A DNA stretch of 64,000 nt from Diabrotica undecimpunctata (taxonomy: Eukaryota; Arthropoda; Insecta; Coleoptera; Chrysomelidae), in contig NC_092807.1 of assembly GCF_040954645.1 (NCBI RefSeq), forward strand, positions 50,042,991 through 50,106,990. Direction: 5' to 3'. A model generated the notes under the pieces. It did not search any database, had not been told where the DNA came from, and saw only the letters and a program-made list of their open reading frames with translations. Within the stretch, counting starts at the first letter, position 1. The number at the start of each line of letters is the position of its first letter. The position numbers and the translations under genes were made by a program. Shown here one piece after another: positions 55,096-64,000 of this stretch.

Positions 55096-55497
55096 ATTGT
55101 CTTATCATTTAACTACCATTGGAACCAGAAAGGGGGTAAGTCCGTTCAGGACATTTCCCCCTCAGAAAGCTCAACTGAAAGGATTTTTTTATTCCATAGG
55201 CTCAATCACTATAGGGCAGTTCTTAATGGTTAACAGCACAGAATCCTCATGTATATTCGAAAAGAGAATTATTTCTTACAGAGTGATCCTCATAGTTTAC
55301 CCAATGCCAAAGCTAACATACAACTAAATTTCTGACACTTCCCTGTTCATCATCATGTTCTGCTTCATCAAAAATTAATAAAGTTTCAAACTACCTTTTC
55401 TCAAAATTGTTTTATAGGTTCTATGAATATCTTCAATCCAGTTACAGAGTTGGTTTGCTTTACAACAACCCAATTAACTTAAATAACCTTAGACACA
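55096..55497. other. No gene recognised
   Basis: A 76-codon + strand frame here has no known motif. Nothing supported. Confidence 0.35.
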
Positions 55498-55875
55498 TTA
55501 AAAATAAAATAATATTAATTCAGTATATTTCATAGCAAAATCAATATCTCTTAGTGCCTTTAATATTTTATCCCATGTAGGAATCTCCTTGCTTAAATAG
55601 AATGAATGAACTTTTCTCCTAATGAAACAAAGTATTCTATGAATGTAATAGTATAGGTATGCCTTATAAATCCAAAAATTAACTATTAAAAGAAAGAAGT
55701 TGCCTAAGGTACCTACAACTTTTACAAAATCTGTGCTTTCTATTTTCTTATTATTAGTGTTTTTAATTTCATGGCGTCTTTTTTTAGAGTACATGTAACT
55801 AAACAAATTAAACAAAAAAAAAACAATAAAATTTTTAAATATACTACTGCATGTTTTTCCTAATGATTTTTCCAT
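55498..55875 (-). CDS. Hypothetical small membrane protein
   Basis: A 125-codon minus-strand frame from MEKSLGKTCSSIFKNFIV. Two hydrophobic segments are visible, about residues 12-30 (SIFKNFIVFFLFNLFSYMY) and 53-80 (VVGTLGNFFLLIVNFW...YLYYY), separated by a basic loop with KKRRHEIKNT. A charged C-terminal part (SKEIPTWDKILKALRDIDFA) follows. I do not recognise it. AT-rich composition makes such frames likely by chance, but the soluble C-terminal stretch looks less random. It could be one exon of a host gene or spurious. Confidence 0.25.
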   Translation of the reverse strand: MEKSLGKTCSSIFKNFIVFFLFNLFSYMYSKKRRHEIKNTNNKKIESTDFVKVVGTLGNFFLLIVNFWIYKAYLYYYIHRILCFIRRKVHSFYLSKEIPTWDKILKALRDIDFAMKYTELILFYF

Positions 55876-55929
55876 TAAGCCTTGAATAACTGCCCTGAAT
55901 TCTATAAAAATATTTTATATGCTTTTTAC

Positions 55930-56820
55930 TAAAAAAAAACTAATGGACCGTTGAAGTGTAGATTTTATTGACATCTGTCAGTTTCACTTTCCAAACAAAC
56001 CTTGTTTAGTGTGGATAATTTGTATTTTTCGTTATTTTTTCATTTTTTTACAGAATCTTTCCGCTTTTTGCAATGTTTAAGTATTCTAATAGTTACTACA
56101 ACAATTTTACAAGGTTGTGTAAATAATAAAGCATATTGTTTTATAAAAATAACAATAAAATGCATGTATCAATAAAGTAAGGTTAGAATGTCTTTAATTT
56201 AAACTATTAAACTGTATTTCATAGAAATAGAACACGGAATTATGATGGTGTTATCGTAAAAAACACTATACTTAAAGAAAAAGCAGCAGAGGAAGCAAAA
56301 TGTTAACTTTATAGAAATTAAAAAGTCTTGAGATTGGGCATTTCAACTTTTGTTTGGAAAGTAATTGACAGTTGTGACGTCACACTTCCACTGTCCATTA
56401 ATTATGGGAGGCATAATATGACACATGGGTGTACCAGTCAGGTTACTATTTAAAGGACCTTGTGTAGAAATATATATTTATATGTCAACAAATAAAATGG
56501 ATAGGACCTTAAGGAAGATAAAATTTATGTACTCAAAGTAGTCAGTACTGTTTCAATTAATTATTCAATGTCTTTACTAGAAGTAAAAATAAAACTATTG
56601 TTTATAAACAATCAATTATCACTGTCTATAAAATGCATAGAATTTATCTTTACTTATAAATAGTTTTTATCTTATAAAACTGCTCCTAGCAACCATATTT
56701 ATTTATTCTTATTAAAAATAGAATGCATAAATATTTATTTAAAAATTCAACAAATATTAGCAAAATTTTTGTTATCATTATCCTCATAAATTTTATTCTC
56801 AAGGACTTAAATCAATTATA
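55930..56820. other. No gene recognised
   Basis: AT-rich sequence. No domain or element recognised on either strand. Confidence 0.35.
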
Positions 56821-56824
56821 GTCT

Positions 56825-56990
56825 AAAAAGCTTGGGAAATTGTTGTCTTGTGGCATGTTTAAGTAAATATTGTATGTATATGGGATTAAACCACATTGAT
56901 TATTGATTGTAATGAAACTTTAATTTTATAATTTTAAATTTGTTTTGATGTTTCGAGTTCCAATTGGAAAATCGTTTTACAGTCTATTCC
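56825..56990 (-). repeat. Hairpin-family repeat, copy F (divergent)
   Basis: Reverse complement: AAACGATTTTCCAATTGGAA, CTCGAAACATCAAAAC, then CAATGTGGTTTAATCCCATA and ACATGCCACAAGACAA, the same block order as copies A, B and D. GTGGT/GCCAC keeps the pairing through a G-U. Confidence 0.6.
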
Positions 56991-57137
56991 ATGAATATAT
57001 GACTGTTTCAAATTCGTTATGAAAGTATCAATTTAAATGGCACAATGTGCTGAATTTTACAATAGTAAATTCTCAAAATTTTTTTAAATATGCTAAGTGA
57101 TGAGTGTAGATCATATTAGTACAATATTCAATTCTTC

Positions 57138-57340
57138 TTAAAGTGCCCATCCGTTCCGGTTTTTGACGATCATCACAGCTATCTTTACTTTGTTTATTGC
57201 AGCGCGGAACAGTTCAGTGGTAGTCGTCTTATACCACTTTCGTAAATTTTGAAGCCAGGAAATGCATCTTCTTCCCGGTCCTCTCTTACCATTTACCTTC
57301 CCTTGGAGAATCAGCTGGAGAAGGCTGTAACGTTCAATAA
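57138..57340 (-). pseudogene. RTE-type LINE 3' end
   Basis: Minus-strand frame VIERYSLLQLILQGKVNGKR, GPGRRCISWLQNLRKWYKTT, TTELFRAAINKVKIAVMIVK: the last ~65 residues of an RTE ORF, as in 43960-44123 (YSLLQLIVEGK...SWLRNLREWF). The tail TAAGAAGAATTGAATATTG follows on the minus strand. It is fused to the transposase fragment at 57400-57720. Confidence 0.8.
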
Positions 57341-57399
57341 CCAATATTCAATTAGTAGTACAAAAACAAAATTACAAATTCTCTTATTCTCCTTATCTC

Positions 57400-57720
57400 C
57401 TAAAACTATTATCAACCATCAGGTTCACAGTCATAATGACTGTCATCGCTATCCTCATTCAGATGGTAAATTACAACCGGATTAACTGCTTCGATGCTAC
57501 CTTCAAGAATCCACCATTCTTCAATTAAATCTCCATAATTTTGTTACACTTTTTTCCCAAATTTTAGTGGCAGTATCCAATGCTTGTTGCCATGTTTCCA
57601 AGACTGTCTCGTCATATGTTTTGCATATCCCCAAATATATTTAATTGGATTGAATTGGCAATGATCAGGTGGTAGTCTTAACACGTGATGTCCACCAAAG
57701 CTATGTAAATTCAATTATTT
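57400..57720 (-). pseudogene. IS630-like (DD82E family) transposase C-terminal fragment
   Basis: On the minus strand HSFGGHHVLRLPPDHCQFNP and IKYIWGYAKHMTRQ match RLPPYHCELNPIELVWADIK of the copy at 18790-20217. The catalytic Glu of NPIE has become Lys (NPIK). Downstream text (WQQALDTATKIWEKSVTKLW) is in shifted frames. It is a separate copy from the one at 58520-58890. Confidence 0.65.
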
Positions 57721-58519
57721 AGTTTATCAATAGAAAGAGTACTAGCAACCGCAGATGCTTGTTTGGTCTATATGTCCATAATGTCTTCTAAAAAATGCCA
57801 AAACGTGTTTATTTGGAAGAAGTTATACATCGGGCCATGTAGTTCATGAATTATATTGTTACAAATACATTCTTCCCTACAATTAATTCTACGTATTGCG
57901 TTGAAAAATTTTATTCTCTTGAGTTGCCAAATAACCGAATTAGTCTAATGGCGGAATTAATGAATGCCCTGACATTATGTCGAAATGTGTTTACACAGCT
58001 AAATAAAGACTCAACAGTTGAATTAACAGCTGACTCAGCAGATTGCTGAAATTACGGAATGAAGCAAATACTTTCATTTTACAAGCGTCAATAAAAAACT
58101 GAAAATTCCGTCAAATGATGAATTGCAATACAGTTCATGCTGTAAACGCTTAACTTGCATGGTATGAAATAGGAATAATAACACAACCCAACAAAATGAA
58201 ACAATTTGGTGCTTGAGAAGTAATTTTAAATATTCTTGATGCCGTGACTTCAAAAATGTCTTATTTTTTAATAGTTTTTTTTAAACGATTGTATAATTTT
58301 AACAACGCTCGGAATGATATACACAAAGGCACCTGGAAATCACCCTGACATACTTATTATAGTAAAAATGATAGATCATGTTATTGTAGACTCTATTCGC
58401 TAATAATTGTAGAATATTCGCTTGCAATTATTAGATTCATCAGAGCTGTAATAATATAGTATATTTTTTGCTTATGTTAGTACTTACATTTAATAATTTT
58501 CACAGCTTATCATGTCTAT
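57721..58519. other. No gene recognised
   Basis: Sequence between two transposase C-terminal fragments. A + strand 67-codon frame at 57846 has no motif. Nothing supported. Confidence 0.35.
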
Positions 58520-58890
58520 TTAAGAGGGATTGCCATTACTCTCACTTTCACTGCTGTTGTGGCCTGTCAACATAATCACTACTGCTTCGATTATAGTGTC
58601 AACATGAACATCTAACTCCCACATTCGTTTTTCGACCTTCCGTGCATGGGAAATAGTATTCTGCCATGTTAATGGTGCAACCTCACCAATAGCAGTATTT
58701 AGAAGACGTTTCACGTCTTCAATTTTAAAAGTTTCTTTATGACGTGCCACATAACCCTTTGTGCCCAGAATAGCTCAATCAAATTTAATTTGCAGTGATA
58801 TGGTGGAAGTCTTAAAACAGTAACACCACGAGCACGAGCCATTCCATTCACTACGTAATCGATATGATTATGACGCAGTTATCTTCAACA
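58520..58890 (-). pseudogene. IS630-like (DD82E family) transposase C-terminus
   Basis: On the minus strand, about 58880-58750 gives VNGMARARGVTVLRLPPYHC and KLNLIELFWAQR, retaining the catalytic Glu (LIEL). The open frame 58750-58520 then gives HKETFKIEDVKRLLNTAIGE, VAPLTWQNTISHARKVEKRM, WELDVHVDTIIEA and an acidic tail (SSESESN). It aligns throughout with the C-terminus of the copy at 18790-20217. One frameshift near 58752. The first two catalytic Asp are not present. Confidence 0.8.
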
Positions 58891-59019
58891 CGTTGCATTT
58901 CGCAATGAGTCTGTTCTCATTGCTAGATCTTGGAATTTTCACCAAAATTTTCCTTGAATAAATATTAAAAAGTATAGGGGAAATCCCTGCCATACTCCTT
59001 TTTTAATTTCAATATTTTT

Positions 59020-60545
59020 ACTAGTCCAGTCAACTGAACAGTCAACAATATGAATTTTGCAGAGAATATTAATTTTGGGACCCCAAAAAGATGCCAAAAA
59101 GTTTATAACTTTTACCCCCGGGCTTCACCCTAACCCCCCCCCCCCCGCAAGAGGGTAAAACGAAAAAAAATCGATTTACCAAGAATCTGTACACCGCACC
59201 GTAGAAAAAAATGTTTCAAATAAAAAATGTAGCTGAGATAATTTCAAACAAAAATGTTTAATAAGCATTTTTTGTGTAGAATGAACCGTTCTCTTAGAAA
59301 CAAAGCTTTAAACGATCGTTGATTTTGAATGAAATCAATGTTCAATAAAATTTTTATCAACTTAACGGTAAAAATTCGATATCTTTTGATTCTAGTGTCC
59401 TATCGATAAAAATTAAGATGCGTTTTAAAGGTAAAGAGTGCAGGTTTCGTATACTGTTTTTGTATTTTGTCGAGAATAAACTCAGTTTTTATGAAGGTGT
59501 TAAATAAATAAATGTGGCGCGATTTTTGACATTTTTTACGATTCTCGTGAGATCAATAAAAATTAATCCCTTTTATTGACTAGTTGTAATGAAATTTTCA
59601 TTGTTAGAGATCAATCTTTAAAACTTATGACAGGCAATTTCAATTTTGAGTTGTGGCAACAAATGTGAGGCATTTAAAATATGAATAAAAAACACAGAAT
59701 TTAGTGTTTTACATTACAAACGATCACACGTCACGGGAAATGCATTTGAGAAAACTGTTTTGGGTGTACTTTATTGCACAAGTTTTGATCTTTTGAAAAA
59801 CGTACTAGTGTAATTGAAAAAAAGTTTTAAATGTTTTAGATCGTTTGTTGTGTGAAAGTTTAAATCCAGCGTTTTTAAGCATATTTCAAATGCCTCATAT
59901 TTGTTGCCAAAAGTCAAAACTAAAATTTCATGCTATGGGTTTTAAAGGTTAGACTCTAGTAATCTAAACTTTATCGTGGCTAGTCAATGAAAGGAATAGA
60001 TTGTATTGATCTCTTGAGAATCATAAAAAATGGCAAAAATCGCGCCACGTTTATTTATTTAACACCTGTATAAAATCACGAGTTTATTTGCGTCAAAATA
60101 CAAAAAAAGCATACGAAAGCTGAACTCATTACCTTTCAAACACATCTTGAATTTTGTCTATAGATTACTTGAATCAAAAGATATCGAATTTTTACAGTCG
60201 GGCTGATACAAATTTTATTGAACATTGATTTTGTGTGCGTAACTGACATTCAAAATTGACAGTCTCTTCAAGTGTTATTTGTGAGAGAACGGTTCATTCT
60301 ACACAAAAAGTGCTAATAGACATTTTTGTTTAAAATTATCTCAGCTACATTTTTTTATTTGAAATATTTTTTTTCTACGGTGTACAGATTCTTGGTAAAT
60401 CGATTTTTTTGTGTTTTTGCCCCCCTGCGAGGGGGGTTTTAGGGTGAAGCCGGGGGGTAAAAGTGGTAAACTTTTTTTGCATCTTTTTTGCGGTCTTAAA
60501 ATTAATATTCTCTGCAAAATTCAGCTTATTGTCTCTGACGACTGG
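59020..60545. repeat. 1.5-kb inverted-repeat element, arms ~750 bp
   Basis: The left arm (from about 59020) and the right arm (to about 60545) are inverted copies with an axis near 59786. Matching blocks: TTTTGCAGAGAATATTAATT (59055) against AATTAATATTCTCTGCAAAA (60499); GGGCTTCACCCTAA with a C13 run (59110-59145) against TTAGGGTGAAGCC with GAGGGGGG (60425-60455); ACCAAGAATCTGTACACCG (59178) against CGGTGTACAGATTCTTGGT (60378); GAATGAACCGTTCTCT (59279) against AGAGAACGGTTCATTC (60285). No coding content. A foldback-type non-autonomous element is likely. Confidence 0.85.
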
Positions 60546-61985
60546 AGTATACTGAATGGACTGCTAATTTTTACCCATGCTGACTTCTTTTTACTGTTCC
60601 AGTAAAGATTTGTTACAATTCGGATGTCTTTGTAGTTTCAGCCATCATTTAGGCTTAATTTGTTGTGCCAAGAGTATTTTGGGACCCAAACTATGAATTG
60701 CCTAACACTGCTTGTTCGCTGTAGATTGTGTTATATATGATTTTGGTGAAGACTTTAGTGATTATTTAAGCTTCTCCGACTTTGTTGATCACAACGTTTG
60801 GAAGTTTGACATTTTTGGGATTACTACGAAAGTTGACTTTAACCAATCTTCCGGTATTTTGCCACTGTCATATATATTCAGGATAGTGGTCAGAATTTTC
60901 GGGAATTCATTGGCAGTTTCACTAAGGATTTTTGGTATTAAATCAAATGCATGTTACTAAAAAATAATCATTTATTAAATAATGATAATATATGTTTATA
61001 ATATTATTGCTGCAGAATACTAATGCTAGTTTTGCCATGTAATCATTACACAAGTATATTTTTTATTTGTCTCATATAGGACACGACAACGACTGAAACC
61101 GGCATATGAGTTTTTCGTGTGAGATGTCGGGTGATGTTTAAGCCAAACTATGTGTTAATGGCCAATGACTGGAGTTGGTGTCATGTGAGGCATGTCAATC
61201 ACTGCAAAGGGTTCATAACTCTATCTGCTACTAATAGTGATCAGTTTATTTTGTAAATTTTCACATTACAGCATTTTAGGAAACATTTCATTTTTATATT
61301 TCATAATATATCAGTTAATAGGGTTACTATATGAAATAATTTTTAAACAAATACACTACGTTTGTACTGTAATATTCAGTGGCAATAATTTCGGTTAAGT
61401 GTGCAAGGTTATTTATAAATATATTTATTTAAATTTTATGGCATGCAGTAATTTAAAATTTATGGCTCAAAATGTTTTTTAACTCTGTTTATATAGGTGG
61501 TTTAAACTTTATTTCTAAATTCTCATGTTCATATTTGTGGGAAACAAATTTGTGAGAAACTTTTTCATTCATTCGTACCTGTTTGTATTAAATGAGACTT
61601 TAAGGAATATACAGTCTAACCAAATTCACTTTTTATTTGAGATTTAGGTGCATATACATATATTTATTTAAACATATTTTTAACGGAATTTTCTGAATTT
61701 TATTTTGGTAACGTCTCAACAAGTAAAATACCTGTATGGAGTGTACATTCGTTATAAGTACCAAGGAGCATTGGAATTTTTTGAACTTTTAAATTTATAA
61801 TCATGGCTCACTTTTTTATATGTATGGAAAACATTTTTATATGTATAGTGTTCCCCGTTTTGGTTGATTTGATATTGAAAATCACGGCAATTTAAGATGA
61901 AAGTGGAAATCAAATTACCAATGGCGTAGAGAAATATATTTTCTAAATTAAAATTAATCTAAATTTAATTTTAAATAAATCATCA
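60546..61985. other. No gene recognised
   Basis: Short frames at 60411-60605 and 60712-60960 lack motifs. AT-rich sequence to the LINE end. Confidence 0.4.
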
Positions 61986-61989
61986 TCAG

Positions 61990-62750
61990 TTGGCGCTACA
62001 GCCCTTCGTGAGCCTTAGCCTGCTTCAAAACATTCTTCCATCCTTCCCTATCGAGTGTCTGTCTTCTCCAGCCCCTCACTCCAATCTCCCTCAGATCTTC
62101 CTGTACATCGTCCAGATATCTGAGTTTAGGTCGCCCCCTTCTTCTTCCGACCGGCCTGTTTAGCATAGTTATTTTAGTCGGATCACTCTCATCCATCCGC
62201 ATAACGTGGCCCACCCACCTTAGGCGGTTTATTTTGATGGTCTTCACAATATCTGCATCACCAAAAAGTCTATCGAGTTCAAAGTTATATCGCCTTCTCC
62301 ACAGACCCTGTTCGTTTACTCCGCCATATATGGTCCTCAATACTTTTCTTTCAAAGACTCGCAGTAACTCTTCATCTCGGGTCGTCATTGCCCATGTTTC
62401 CGATCCGTATGTGAGCACTGGGCGTATTATTGTTTTATAAAGTTTGCACTTTGTTGCTATTGACATACTTCTCCGCTCTTAGTTGAGGGCCCAGGCCAAA
62501 ATAACAGCGGTTAGCCACGCATATTCTTTTTTTTATCTCGTTGGATGTGTTATTTTTGTAGTCTACCAGTGATCCTAAGTAGCAGAATTCTTCTACCATT
62601 TCTATCGTTTCGTGTTGCACCTCTAAGTTATTTTGTTGAATTCTTGATATGGCCGGCATATATTTAGTTTTCTGGATGTTAATCAGAAGTCCGATGTTTT
62701 CTGCGGCATTTTTGATACGTGTGAAAGCCTCCACTGCTTCATTTTTTGTT
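61990..62750 (-). pseudogene. RTE-like LINE 3' region, best preserved copy
   Basis: On the minus strand, 62734-62450 reads AFTRIKNAAENIGLLINIQK, TKYMPAISRIQ and MVEEFCYLGSLVDYKNNTSN, EIKKRICVANRCYFGLGPQL. After a shift at about 62450-62470, 62466-61996 reads KLYKTIIRPVLTYGSETWAM, LRVFERKVLRTIYGGVNEQG, INRLRWVGHVMRMDESDPTK and RRRGRPKLRYLDDVQEDLRE before a stop. This is the RT thumb and C-terminal domain of an RTE-like LINE. The 3' end GGCTGTAGCGCCAACTGATG with ATGATT is its short-repeat tail. The long open frame suggests it is younger than the copies at 20850 and 51040. Confidence 0.85.
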
Positions 62751-62759
62751 CTTCCAATT

Positions 62760-63299
62760 TTAAATAAATACCAGTATTTAATTCAAACTGAAGTCTATTA
62801 CGAGCCGTACATGACGACTACTAGAAGTGAATTAAATAAAAACTTCCATATTGAATATTTTCTATTTACTGGTGAAACTAGATGCAGTTGCCTAGGTGCT
62901 GAATTAAAAAACAGGCATCTGTGTTTAACATTCTAACTTGCTTGTAACTGTATGATTTCACTCGTTAGACAAAATCCATTATATGGTGTATTCTAAATTT
63001 AATTTATTAACATAACTTGAGAAATACAGTAACATTAAAATGGTATAATTCTAGTAAAAGTAACTATTTTTCTGTGCGAACAATTTGTATTTGACTGCTC
63101 AAAATATATTACTCTCAATCCAATGAACTGATATATCATTAGTCAACATCAAAAGCCCATTTAACATAGTCTGTATTTTCAAGATCATAGGATCATTAAG
63201 TATTCAACTAATCTGAGACCTAGATTACTGACCCTGGTCTTTTAAGATCTAAAAATATGTCGATCCAGCTCTTCATTGATCAAAAATAATTCCATAATC
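62760..63299. other. No gene recognised
   Basis: AT-rich flank; nothing recognised. Confidence 0.4.
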
Positions 63300-63470
63300 T
63301 TAAAAGCGACTTTTTTCATTCATATTGTGAAAAAACTACGCATTCTAGTTGAATACGTTCAACAGACGACTTTCTTCAAAATGAGATTTTCAAAATAAAA
63401 AAATGTTTATAAACAAAAAAGTTATTGCAGATTTAAACTGAAAGTAAGCTTTTTTCAATTGTTTATAATT
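63300..63470 (-). repeat. Dispersed repeat, inverted copy of 46920-47120
   Basis: AATATGAATGAAAAAAGTCG-type text read in reverse gives TATTGTGAAAAAACTACGCA, then GTTCAACAGACGACTTT and a TTATAAACA run, the mirror of 46985-47110. Confidence 0.7.
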
Positions 63471-63775
63471 ATTCCAATAAACAATAAACACATTTAAAAG
63501 CCATTTCACAATGTGAGTTTATTTGTAGTTACTATATTTACGAGCCCTAACAACTAGATTTTCGAACAAACGAAAATTTATTGTAAACGTTCATCTTCAC
63601 AATCTTTCCTATTGAACCAAAGAACGAGATCAATAATACATTAAACTCTATCATTAATAACAAAATATTGAAATGGTTTGGTATCTATAAGCTCTGAATT
63701 GCAGCGTTGGCGGCAAAATAAACGAAAATGTTGCATAACATCGTGACAACTAAATGTTCAGACAAATTACAAATT
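63471..63775. other. No gene recognised
   Basis: AT-rich sequence, probably 3' flank of the Tc1-like element end. Confidence 0.4.
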
Positions 63776-64000
63776 TTAACATGGGGTTACATCGTCACGC
63801 CCCTTTACAACTGCGACATTCCTGTCTGGCATTGTTTGTACTAATGATTTAAATAAGTCAGGGTCAAAACTATCCCATAATTCACTTAATTTACTCTTCA
63901 AATCGGCGGTACTGCTCTGAGGATCAATTTCTGTTTTATCTTATGCCACAATGTCTCAATAACGTCAAGGTTTGGACTGTTCGAAAGCCATCAGAGGACA
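63776..64000 (-). pseudogene. Tc1-like transposase C-terminus, cut by window edge
   Basis: On the minus strand LSNSPNLDVIETLWHKIRQK holds the last catalytic residue region of Tc1 transposases (S-P-(D/N)-L-(N/D)-x-I-E-x-L-W; Glu present). After a shift, DLKSKLSELWDSFDPDLFKS and LVQTMPDRNVAVVKGRDDVT follow and a stop at 63776. This is the usual ending (W..I....+..L+.SM..R..AVI.A.G..T.Y). The rest of the gene lies beyond 64000. Confidence 0.8.

Noticed and set aside
57846..58049. 67-codon plus-strand frame
   Set aside because: No motif; lies between two transposase tails and is unsupported.
60411..60605. Plus-strand frame starting MFLPPCEGG
   Set aside because: It lies wholly in the right arm of the 1.5-kb inverted repeat, and its reverse counterpart in the left arm has no matching frame.
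1..64000. tRNA, rRNA or telomeric repeat
   Set aside because: No cloverleaf-like sequence with A/B box spacing, no rRNA-like stretch and no TTAGG array was seen; I could not run a covariance search.

Overview
This window is AT-rich eukaryotic nuclear DNA. It has GT-AG introns, almost no long reading frames, and a very dense mosaic of transposable-element debris. The element mix (Jockey-, RTE- and R1-like LINEs, a Penelope-like RT, Ty3/gypsy, pogo, piggyBac, hAT, MULE, THAP-type and IS630-like transposases) and the style of the zinc-finger gene point to an insect. A beetle is my best guess, but that is an inference. There is no operon, CRISPR array, rRNA or tRNA that I can support.

Likely host genes are few. 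(1) A C2H2 zinc-finger gene on the minus strand has exon 1 at 22371-22131 and exon 2 at 14147-13075. The splice phases match, which predicts 437 residues with 11 near-identical fingers. Its ~8 kb intron is packed with transposons. (2) The first coding exon of an enolase-phosphatase E1 (ENOPH1)-like gene lies at 48043-48141 (+), with a clean GTAAGT donor; I cannot find its other exons. (3) Weak hypothetical reading frames lie at 2040-2393 (+) and 55498-55875 (-).

Region by region. 1-5 kb: interspersed repeats and a THAP fragment. 5.1-7.9 kb: a Penelope RT scrap abutting a decayed Jockey-like LINE. 8.3-10.3 kb: a large imperfect inverted repeat with a third arm. 11.4-12.9 kb: THAP exons and a transposase N-terminus. 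13-22.4 kb: the zinc-finger gene; its intron holds a pogo pseudogene split by a 1,122-bp LTR-like insertion, LINE scraps and a nearly intact intron-containing IS630-like transposase. 22.6-25.4 kb: a Mutator-like element with terminal inverted repeats and a 10-bp target duplication, itself invaded by a Jockey 3' end and a MITE. 25.9-26.6 kb: a pogo-type MITE. 28-32.6 kb: piggyBac and gypsy remnants. 32.6-37.5 kb: a hAT element carrying a complete pogo element with an intact transposase. 38.7-44.6 kb: a gypsy element, internally deleted, with an RTE LINE in its 3' LTR. 45-47 kb: more LINE debris. 48 kb: the ENOPH1 exon. 50-54 kb: a 589-bp MITE with an 8-bp duplication, a LINE end, and a TIR element with an unfamiliar transposase-like protein. 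56-64 kb: repeats, transposase ends, a 1.5-kb inverted repeat and a Tc1-like end cut by the window edge.

The genes do not form a pathway. The main value of the window is the order of nested insertions, several of which can be proved from target duplications and restored reading frames, plus a few small families that may be undescribed.
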